A stretch of DNA of 64,000 nt from Streptomyces sp. NBC_01446. GTDB lineage: Bacteria > Actinomycetota > Actinomycetes > Streptomycetales > Streptomycetaceae. How positions within the stretch are numbered: the first letter of the stretch is position 1; every line of letters starts with the position of its first letter. Positions 57,542-64,000 of this stretch are shown one piece after another. Made by a program: the position numbers and the translations under genes. The stretch covers positions 868,001-932,000 of the forward strand of contig NZ_JAPEPO010000003.1 of NCBI RefSeq assembly GCF_026340095.1, read 5' to 3'. The notes beneath the pieces were generated by a model. It ran no database searches and was not told the DNA's origin. It worked only from the letters and a program-made list of their open reading frames with translations.

Positions 57542-58621
57542 ATGAGCAACACCACCGTCGCCACCGACATCCCCTACCGCATGGTGCGCAAGGGCGTGGT
57601 CATGTCCCCACTGGCCGGTGAGGCGAACGAGGTCGAGGGCGTCCTGAACCCCGCCTCCGGCCGCACCCCGGACGGCACGCTGCACCTGCTGCCGCGCCTG
57701 GTCGCCGAGGGCAATGTCTCCCGCGTCGGCCTCGCCGAGGTCACCTTCGACGAGACGGGCGTGCCCAGCGCCGTCGAGCGCCGCGGCGTCGTCCTCTCCC
57801 CCGACGAGGGCTGGGAGCGCGGCAAGAACAACGCCGGCGTCGAGGACCCCCGCATCACCTGGGTCCCCTCGCTCGGCAAGCACGTCATGAGTTACGTCGC
57901 CTACGGCCCGCTCGGCCCGAAGCCGGCGCTCGCCGTCTCCGAGAACCTCACCGACTGGACCCGCCTCGGGCCGATCCAGTTCCAGTACCAGGCCGACCTC
58001 GACACCGACCTCAACCTCTTCCCGAACAAGGACGTCGTCCACTTCCCGGAGCCCGTCCCGGGCCCGGACGGCGAGATGGCGTACGCGATGCTGCACCGCC
58101 CGATGTGGGACCTGGGCTGGTTCCGTCCGGGCGAGGGCGTGCACCTGCCCGCCGGTGTCACCGACGAGCGTCCCGGCATCTGGATCTCGTACGTCCCGGT
58201 CGCCGAGGTCGAGGCCGACATCCGCGCCCTGACCCGTCCGCGCGACCACCGTCTGCTGGCTCTGTCCGAGTTCCCGTGGGAGTCGCTGAAGATCGGCGGC
58301 GGCCCGGCCCCGATCCGCGTGCCCGAGGGCTGGCTGCTCATCCACCACGGTGTCTCCGGATCCATCGAGGACCCGTGGGCGCAGAACCAGAAGGTGTCGT
58401 ACGCCGCCGGCGCGATGATCCTCGACCCCGCCGATCCGTCGAACGTGCTCGCGCGCTCCGACAAGCCGCTCATGGCCCCGGAGACCGAGGAGGAGATCTC
58501 GGGCACCGTCCCGAACGTCGTCTTCCCGACGGCGATCGAGGAGATCGACGGCCGGCTCTACGTCTTCTACGGCATGGCCGACGCGCACATCGGCGTCGCC
58601 CTCCTGGAGCGCACGGCATGA
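57542..58621 (+). CDS. GH130 glycoside phosphorylase/hydrolase
   Basis: The 359-residue product belongs to the GH130 five-bladed beta-propeller family. It shows the proton-donor motif NNAGVEDPRITWV (Asp102), then GPLGPKPALAVSENL, LHRPMWDLGWFRPGEG and PIRVPEGWLLIHHGVSG. GH130 enzymes usually phosphorolyse beta-mannosidic bonds, releasing alpha-mannose 1-phosphate, though some are hydrolases. The phosphomannomutase at the end of the operon fits a phosphorylase. The protein has no signal peptide and acts on imported sugar. The ATG at 57542 lies five bases after the permease stop. Confidence 0.88.
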   Translation: MSNTTVATDIPYRMVRKGVVMSPLAGEANEVEGVLNPASGRTPDGTLHLLPRLVAEGNVSRVGLAEVTFDETGVPSAVERRGVVLSPDEGWERGKNNAGVEDPRITWVPSLGKHVMSYVAYGPLGPKPALAVSENLTDWTRLGPIQFQYQADLDTDLNLFPNKDVVHFPEPVPGPDGEMAYAMLHRPMWDLGWFRPGEGVHLPAGVTDERPGIWISYVPVAEVEADIRALTRPRDHRLLALSEFPWESLKIGGGPAPIRVPEGWLLIHHGVSGSIEDPWAQNQKVSYAAGAMILDPADPSNVLARSDKPLMAPETEEEISGTVPNVVFPTAIEEIDGRLYVFYGMADAHIGVALLERTA

Positions 58622-59859
58622 CCGGCGGCGCCCCAGGACAGGCCCTGACACCTCTCGGAGTCGGCCTGGTCGGCTGCGGCGGTTTCGCCGAGTTCGTTCT
58701 GGACGCCGTCGCGGGCCTGCCCGGCCTGGGCATCGCGGCCGTCGTCGACCCCTCGCGCGAGCGCGCCGAGCGGCTCGGCGCGCGGCACGGCGTCCCGGCG
58801 CTCGCTTCCCTCGACGAGCTCCTCGACCGGGACGACGTGGCGGCCGTGCTGATCGCCACGCCGCCCGCCACCCATGCCGCGATGGCCATCAGCGCACTGC
58901 GTGCGGGGCGCCACGTCTTCTGCGAGAAGCCTCTCGCCACCACGACCGAGGACGCCTCGGCGGTCGCCCACGAGGCGCGGCTCGCCGGGCGCGTCCTGGT
59001 CGTGGACCACGTGCTGCGCTACAACCCGCTGCTGCGGGCCGTGCGGCGCCTCACCGAGCGGGGGCTGCTCGCGCCCCCGCGCCGGTTCCTGTTCGAGAAC
59101 GACGCCTCCGACGAGGACCTGGGCCCCGACCACTGGTTCTGGGACCCGGCACACAGCGGCGGCATCTTCGTCGAGCACGGCGTCCACTTCTTCGACGCCG
59201 CCCGCGCACTCCTGGACTCGGACCCGGTCAGCGTGCGGGCGACCGCCGTGGCCCGGCCCGGAGGCCCGGTCGACATGGTGAGCGCCGACGTCGTCCACCC
59301 CGGCGGCGTCCTCGCCTCCCACCTGCACTCCTTCACGCACGCCCACCGTGCCGAGCGTCAACTCATGCGTCTGGACCACGGGTTCGCCGAGACGCGGATC
59401 AGCGGCTGGATCCCCGTGCAGGCGGAGACCTCGGCGTGGACCGACGAGGCGGGTGCCCGCTGCTGGGAGCAACTGCCTGACGAGCTGGGCACGCTGTTGT
59501 CCGTCGACGGCTTCCGGCCGCACGGCAAGGAGCGGATCACCGTCCGCGTCGAACGGGACGCCGGCTCCGTCGCCCCGGCCCGCGGGCGTGGCGAGCAGCG
59601 CACGGTCCCGCACCACGTCACCGCCGTCATCGACCTGGGCGGCGAGGCCCGCAAGCAGTACGTGTACGCGCAGAGCGTGCGCGCCGCTGTGGCCGACCTG
59701 GTCCGGGCCGTCCGCGAGGGCACGCCGCCGGTCGCGGACGCCGCCGGCGGTCTCGCCGCGGTCGCCGTCGCCGAGGCGGCCACCCTCGCCGCCTCCACCG
59801 GCTCCGAACAGCGTGTCCCCTCCCCCGACCTGGCCGTCTCCGAGGGAGCCTCCGCATGA
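58618..59859 (+). CDS. Gfo/Idh/MocA-family oxidoreductase
   Basis: This 413-residue protein has an N-terminal NAD(P)-binding fold (VGLVGCGGFAEFVLDAVAGL) and the conserved EKP motif in HVFCEKPLATTTED. A C-terminal catalytic domain contains FVEHGVHFFDAARALLDSDP. Gfo/Idh/MocA enzymes oxidise or reduce sugar hydroxyls, and some remove glycosides through keto intermediates. The start overlaps GH130 (ATGA) and the end overlaps GH13 by four bases. In this operon it may oxidise a sugar before or after glycosidic cleavage. Confidence 0.88.
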   Translation: MTGGAPGQALTPLGVGLVGCGGFAEFVLDAVAGLPGLGIAAVVDPSRERAERLGARHGVPALASLDELLDRDDVAAVLIATPPATHAAMAISALRAGRHVFCEKPLATTTEDASAVAHEARLAGRVLVVDHVLRYNPLLRAVRRLTERGLLAPPRRFLFENDASDEDLGPDHWFWDPAHSGGIFVEHGVHFFDAARALLDSDPVSVRATAVARPGGPVDMVSADVVHPGGVLASHLHSFTHAHRAERQLMRLDHGFAETRISGWIPVQAETSAWTDEAGARCWEQLPDELGTLLSVDGFRPHGKERITVRVERDAGSVAPARGRGEQRTVPHHVTAVIDLGGEARKQYVYAQSVRAAVADLVRAVREGTPPVADAAGGLAAVAVAEAATLAASTGSEQRVPSPDLAVSEGASA

Positions 59860-61478
59860 GCTGGTGGCAGGACATGGTCTGCTACGAGGTCTACCCGCGC
59901 GCCTTCGCCGACTCGGACGGCGACGGGATCGGCGACCTGCCCGGCCTGACCGCACGCCTTGAGCACATCAGGGATCTGGGCGCGGACGCCGTGTGGTGCA
60001 CCCCGTTCTACCCGTCGCCGCTGGCCGACGGCGGCTACGACATCGCGGACTACACCGGCGTGGCCGCGGACCTGGGAACGGACGACGACGCCACCCAACT
60101 GACGGTCCGTGCACATGAGTTGGGCCTCAGATTGATCATCGACCTGGTGCCGAACCACACCTCCGACCAGCACCCCTGGTTCCAGGAGGCTCTGGCCACG
60201 GGGCCCGGGTCGGCGGAGCGGGAGATGTACCTGTTCCGGCCCGGCCGGGGCGCGGACGGCGAACTTCCTCCCAACGACTGGCAGTCGGCGTTCGGCGGCC
60301 CCGCCTGGACCCGGGTCGCGGACGGCGAGTGGTACTGCCACCTCCACGCCGCCGAGCAGCCCGACCTCAACTGGCGCAATCCCAAGGTGCAGAGCGCCTT
60401 CACCGAGGTACTGCGGTACTGGCTCGACAGCGGCGTGGACGGCTTCCGCGTGGACGTCGCCCACGCCCTGTTCAAGGCGGAAGGGCTGCCCGACGCGGGC
60501 CCCGGCCAGCACACCGACCCGCTGCGCAACCACCTGATGCCGTACTACGACCAGGAAGAGCTGCACCCGCTCTACCGCGAATGGCGGGCCCTTCTCGACA
60601 CCCACCCCGCACCCGCCGGCGCGGTGGCACCCCAGGACCGGGTGATGGTCGCCGAGTCCGCCGTCTTCGACCCGGCCCGCCTCAGCCGCTACATCCGGCC
60701 CGACGAAATGCACCAGGCCTTCAACTTCGCGTTCCTGGAGGCGCCTTGGGAGGCGGCGGAGCTGCGCCGGGTCGTCGACGGCTCGTTCACCGTGCCGGGC
60801 AGCGCGGTCACCTGGCTGCTCTCCAGCCACGACGCGGTCCGCCCGGTCACCCGGTACGGCTCCCTGGCGCGCGCCCGTGCGGCCGCGCTGCTGATGCTGG
60901 CCCTGCCCGGCTCCGCGTACCTCTTTCAGGGCGAGGAGCTGGGACTGCCGCAGGTCGAGGTGCCCATCGACCGCATCCTCGACCCGCTGTGGGAACGCTC
61001 GGGCCGCACGGAGCGCGGCCGCGACGGCGCGCGTGTGCCGCTGCCGTGGACCGGTGAGCACGCACCGTACGGATTCAGCAGCGTGGCGCCCGGCCACACC
61101 TGGCTGCCCCAGCCGGACGACTGGTCGGGCCTGGCTGTCGCCGCGCAGCAGCGGGACCCCGACTCGACGCTCGCCCTGTACCGGGCGGCGCTGCGGATCC
61201 GCCACAGCCATCCGGCGCCGGACCCGACGGCCCCACCGACCTGGCTGTCCGCACCCGACGCCCCCTACCTCGCCTTCCGCCGCGGCGCGCTGGTCTGCGT
61301 CGTCAACCTGGGCGCGGAGCCCCTGCGCCTCGCCTCACTCGGTGTGCCCGGCCGACCGGCGCTCGGCAGCGGCCCGCTCGACGGCGACACGTTGCCGCCC
61401 GACACCGCGCTGTGGCTCCTCGACCCGACCGCCCCCGCCCCTCTCGCCGAAAGCGACACCGATGACACGCGCGACTGA
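59856..61478 (+). CDS. GH13 alpha-glucosidase-family enzyme
   Basis: This 540-residue protein has the GH13 landmarks: MVCYEVYPRAFADSDGDGIG, nucleophile Asp200 in GFRVDVAHA, acid/base Glu267 in MVAESAVFD and stabiliser Asp326 in LLSSHDAVR. The usual NHD is SHD here. It has no signal peptide. Overlapping starts and stops tie it to the oxidoreductase before it and the phosphomannomutase after it (17-base overlap). It differs strongly from the other GH13 protein in this window, including at the NHD position, so substrate preferences may differ. Confidence 0.9.
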   Translation: MSWWQDMVCYEVYPRAFADSDGDGIGDLPGLTARLEHIRDLGADAVWCTPFYPSPLADGGYDIADYTGVAADLGTDDDATQLTVRAHELGLRLIIDLVPNHTSDQHPWFQEALATGPGSAEREMYLFRPGRGADGELPPNDWQSAFGGPAWTRVADGEWYCHLHAAEQPDLNWRNPKVQSAFTEVLRYWLDSGVDGFRVDVAHALFKAEGLPDAGPGQHTDPLRNHLMPYYDQEELHPLYREWRALLDTHPAPAGAVAPQDRVMVAESAVFDPARLSRYIRPDEMHQAFNFAFLEAPWEAAELRRVVDGSFTVPGSAVTWLLSSHDAVRPVTRYGSLARARAAALLMLALPGSAYLFQGEELGLPQVEVPIDRILDPLWERSGRTERGRDGARVPLPWTGEHAPYGFSSVAPGHTWLPQPDDWSGLAVAAQQRDPDSTLALYRAALRIRHSHPAPDPTAPPTWLSAPDAPYLAFRRGALVCVVNLGAEPLRLASLGVPGRPALGSGPLDGDTLPPDTALWLLDPTAPAPLAESDTDDTRD

Positions 61479-62847
61479 CGCGACGCACCGCACCGACCTG
61501 TCCGGACTCGTCAAGGCGTACGACGTGCGCGGGGTGGTCCCCGACCAGTGGGACGAGACGACGGCCGAACTCTTCGGCGCCGCGTTCGTCCAGGCCACCG
61601 CCGCGGACGCGATCGTGACGGGCCATGACATGCGTCCCTCGTCCCCCGGCCTGGCCCGCGCCTTCGCCCGCGGTGCGACCGCGCAGGGCGCCGACGTCAC
61701 CGAGATCGGCCTCTGCTCGACGGACCAGCTGTACTACGCCTCCGGATCCCTCGGCCTGCCCGGCGCAATGTTCACGGCCTCCCACAACCCGGCCCAGTAC
61801 AACGGCATCAAGCTGTGCCGCGCCGGCGCCGAACCGGTCGGCCAGGACACGGGCCTCGTCGAGATCCGCACCTTGGTCGAAGGGTGGACGGACAACGGCG
61901 CCCCATCGACGGCCGGCCGAACGGGCGTCGTCACCACCAGGGACACGCTCGCCGACTACGCGACGTACCTGCACTCCCTCGTGGACCTGTCGGCGATCCG
62001 CCGGCTGAGGGTCGTGGTCGACGCGGGCAACGGCATGGGCGGGCACACCGTGCCGACGGTCCTCGCCGGTCTGCCGCTGGACATCGTCCCGATGTACTTC
62101 GAGCTGGACGGTACGTTCCCGAACCACGAGGCCAATCCCCTGGACCCCGCCAACATCGTCGACCTGCAGGCACGCGTGCGCGCCGAGGGCGCCGACATCG
62201 GCCTCGCTTTCGACGGCGACGCGGACCGCTGCTTCGTCGTCGACGAGCACGGCGACCCGGTCTCGCCCTCCGCGGTCACCGCACTGGTCGCCTCACGCGA
62301 ACTTGCGCGGCATCCCGGGGCCACCGTCATCCACAACCTCATCACCTCCCGCACGGTTGCGGAGGTGATCCGCGAGGCGGGCGGCACCCCGGTCCGCACC
62401 CGCGTCGGCCACTCCTTCATCAAGCGGGAAATGGCCCGCGCCGGCGCCGTCTTCGGCGGCGAGCACTCCGCGCACTACTACTTCCGCGACTTCTGGAACG
62501 CCGACACCGGCATGCTCGCGGCCCTCCACGTCCTCGCCGCCCTGGGCACACAGAGCGCCCCCCTGTCCGACCTGACCAGCAGCTTCGAGCGCTACGCCGC
62601 CTCCGGTGAGATCAACTCCGCCGTCGGCGACCCGAGCTCACGCACCGCGGCGGTGCGCGCGGCGTGGAGCACCCGCCCGGACGTGACGCTCGACGACCTC
62701 GACGGCCTGACCGTCAGCGGAACCGACTGGTGGTTCAACGTCCGCCCCTCGAACACGGAGCCGCTGCTGCGACTCAACGTGGAAGCCCCGACCGAGTCGG
62801 CGATGCGCGCCCTCCGAGACGAGGTACTGGCGACGATCCGCGCCTGA
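61462..62847 (+). CDS. manB: Phosphomannomutase/phosphoglucomutase
   Basis: This 461-residue alpha-D-phosphohexomutase has the four expected sites: the phosphoserine loop Ser107 in MFTASHNPAQYNGIK, the Mg-binding DGDAD at 251-255, the sugar-binding GGEHSAHYYF and the phosphate-binding RPSNTEPLLRLN. It converts mannose 1-phosphate and mannose 6-phosphate (and often the glucose equivalents). As last gene of the operon it can pass the mannose 1-phosphate released by GH130 into central metabolism. Confidence 0.92.
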   Translation: MTRATDATHRTDLSGLVKAYDVRGVVPDQWDETTAELFGAAFVQATAADAIVTGHDMRPSSPGLARAFARGATAQGADVTEIGLCSTDQLYYASGSLGLPGAMFTASHNPAQYNGIKLCRAGAEPVGQDTGLVEIRTLVEGWTDNGAPSTAGRTGVVTTRDTLADYATYLHSLVDLSAIRRLRVVVDAGNGMGGHTVPTVLAGLPLDIVPMYFELDGTFPNHEANPLDPANIVDLQARVRAEGADIGLAFDGDADRCFVVDEHGDPVSPSAVTALVASRELARHPGATVIHNLITSRTVAEVIREAGGTPVRTRVGHSFIKREMARAGAVFGGEHSAHYYFRDFWNADTGMLAALHVLAALGTQSAPLSDLTSSFERYAASGEINSAVGDPSSRTAAVRAAWSTRPDVTLDDLDGLTVSGTDWWFNVRPSNTEPLLRLNVEAPTESAMRALRDEVLATIRA

Positions 62848-63035
62848 GCACGCAATCGTGGCTGTCTCCGGATCGGTTCGAAGGAGTGAGCATCTGCGGG
62901 TGAGGCCGATGCGCCGGTCATCCTTTGAACCGCACTGCACGGTTTATGGTTGCGGCGATCTTCCGGGCTGCTGTGCGGGCCGCACCGTGAGAACCCGGAC
63001 ACCCCCGGCACGTCACCGCGTGGGTGAAGACCCGG

Positions 63036-63389
63036 TCAGGCAGGCTGCCACAGCTCAACCCGATTGCCCTCAGGATCGGTGACCCAGCCGAATCGGCCGA
63101 CACCCTCCATGTCCTGTGTCTCCCCGGCCACGTCCGCGCCCTTGGCGCGCAATTGCGCGAGCATCGCATCCAGGTCGCGGACCCGGAAGTTGAGCATGGT
63201 CCGCTGGGTACAGGACCCGAAGTAGTCGGTCCCGGACTCGAACGCCGCGAACACCGTGGGCCCGGCTTCCTGATGCCACAGGCCGTTCTCATCGGCGTCC
63301 AGGCCCAGGCAGTCGCGATACCACGCGCTCAGGGCCGCCGGGTCGTCGGCCCGCATGAAATACCCACCGATACCAAGCACACGTTCCAT
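63036..63389 (-). CDS. VOC-family (glyoxalase/bleomycin-resistance-like) protein
   Basis: The product is 117 residues from the ATG at 63389. It has two beta-alpha-beta-beta-beta units: VLGIGGYFMRADDPAALSAW with YRDCLGLDADENGLWHQEAG, and NFRVRDLDAMLAQLRAKGAD with GRFGWVTDPEGNRVELWQP. The terminal Glu is the usual metal ligand. Family members are isomerases, dioxygenases or drug-binding proteins; the function cannot be assigned. A longer in-frame reading continues upstream into an acyl-CoA dehydrogenase relic and is rejected. Confidence 0.83.
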   Translation of the reverse strand: MERVLGIGGYFMRADDPAALSAWYRDCLGLDADENGLWHQEAGPTVFAAFESGTDYFGSCTQRTMLNFRVRDLDAMLAQLRAKGADVAGETQDMEGVGRFGWVTDPEGNRVELWQPA

Positions 63390-63608
63390 GCCGCCATCTT
63401 GCCAGGACGGCGCTCGGGCGGGCCGGCACCACACCACCGCCCGCTTCCCCTCTGGATGGGACCTACCTCTGGCGCCCAGGGCCCTCACACGGTGTCGTGG
63501 TCGCCAGGCCGGCCGTCCGTCCGTCTGCCGCAGGGACGACGGCGTCGCATCCTGCCACGCGGTCCTGGTCACGGGGCCTTTCTCCCTCCACGCCGTCCAC
63601 CCGAACGT

Positions 63609-63776
63609 GCTGTCGCGCGGCACGTGCCGCTTCTCCTCGAATTCGCCCCGTCGGGCGGCGACTTCGGCGAGCAGGCGATCGAGGGGGTCCGACGTGTCGA
63701 GACCCGGGATGTCGGGGCGTGTGTCCGCTCCGGAGGTTTCCTGCGCTGTCCTTGACGAGTTCAGCGCCTGCGTCAT
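63609..63776 (-). pseudogene. 5' relic of an acyl-CoA dehydrogenase-like gene
   Basis: A well-formed start (ATG at 63776 with AGGAGA eight bases upstream) encodes MTQALNSSRTAQETSGADTR followed by DPLDRLLAEVAARRGEFEEK and RHVPRD. That second part resembles the N-terminus of acyl-CoA dehydrogenase-like hydroxylases. After about 56 codons the similarity stops abruptly. The frame stays open into the VOC gene but is no longer family-like, so the rest of the gene has been deleted. Confidence 0.5.
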
Positions 63777-63923
63777 GTGAGTGTCTCCTCGCCTTGCCGG
63801 GCGGTGTCGGTACCGCCCTGCTCCTCACGCTACGAGGCGCAAAGGGGCGCGGACTATTGAGAGTTGACTGCGCTGAGTAGGGGAATTCCTCAGCTCCGTA
63901 CGGCACGTCGCAGGTGGGTGCGG

Positions 63924-64000
63924 TCAGGCCTCGTCGCGCCGGAGCGCCGCCAGCTCCCCGCGCGAGCGGATGCCGAGCTTCGTGTAGATGTGCGTCAGGT
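63924..64000 (-). CDS. LuxR-family regulator, C-terminal end (partial)
   Basis: The minus strand entering from the right edge reads LTHIYTKLGIRSRGELAALR then RDEA and stop. This is the recognition helix region of a LuxR/NarL-type DNA-binding domain (VxxHxxxIYxKLGVxSR). About 24 codons are inside the window; the rest lies beyond the edge. Confidence 0.85.
   Translation of the reverse strand, partial: LTHIYTKLGIRSRGELAALRRDEA

Overview
The window is very GC-rich actinobacterial DNA. Gene content points to Streptomyces or a close relative: a complete conservon (cvnABCD), mycothiol-type DinB/maleylpyruvate-isomerase proteins, a Streptomyces-type rifampin phosphotransferase with its rifamycin-associated element, XRE-cupin and LacI regulators, DUF4232 and DUF4333 proteins, and sugar ABC importers without their own ATPase genes. 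No rRNA, tRNA, CRISPR array or replication origin was seen. Both window edges cut genes: a TPP-dependent enzyme on the left and a LuxR-type regulator on the right.

Layout. 1-7.2 kb: TPP enzyme plus cyclase-family hydrolase, a P-loop kinase, a secreted lipoprotein, and rph (rifampin phosphotransferase) with a 19-bp RAE and a perfect 24-bp dyad upstream. 7.6-10.5 kb is a decayed patch: a LysE-type exporter with a one-base frameshift, a lone tnpB element bounded by matching hairpins, and a hemerythrin gene with an in-frame TGA. 10.8-13.4 kb: glutamine amidotransferase, BenE-type transporter and divergent XRE-cupin regulator. 13.6-18.5 kb: conservon with an adjacent MHYT-domain membrane sensor. 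18.9-28 kb: a secreted PHB-depolymerase-type esterase with FN3 domain, a DinB protein, a DUF1080/GH3 relic, a methyltransferase, a His-rich NicO metal transporter, an MFS exporter, a DUF4232 lipoprotein and an unusual secreted Gly-Gly-Tyr repeat protein. 28-34.4 kb: XRE-cupin and flavin disulfide oxidoreductase, deaminase, GNAT, MarR-GNAT fusion, maleylpyruvate-isomerase-like protein and PhyH dioxygenase.

34.5-47.7 kb is a glycan-utilisation locus. It holds a LacI regulator, a solute-binding protein with two permeases, a secreted FN3 protein, a Tat-exported glucoamylase-like (PF10091) hydrolase, a sulfatase, a GH13 alpha-glucosidase, an EEP hydrolase and a GH3 beta-glucosidase. Four related palindromes built on ATGCGC/GCGCAT lie before the regulator gene and before each transcription unit, so the locus reads as one LacI regulon.

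47.8-53 kb: a MalY/PatB-type aminotransferase, a DUF4333 protein, and a non-oxidative hydroxyarylic acid decarboxylase operon (B-C-D, UbiX/UbiD type) divergent from an AraC regulator. 53.2-62.8 kb is a second sugar operon: LacI regulator behind two AAACCGGTTT operators 32 bp apart, binding protein, two permeases, GH130 phosphorylase, Gfo/Idh/MocA oxidoreductase, GH13 enzyme and phosphomannomutase. GH130 yields mannose 1-phosphate and the mutase would make mannose 6-phosphate, so import and phosphorolysis of a beta-mannoside is the best reading. The right end holds a VOC protein, a 5' relic of an acyl-CoA dehydrogenase and the LuxR tail.

All assignments come from reading the sequence and from family knowledge; no database search was run.
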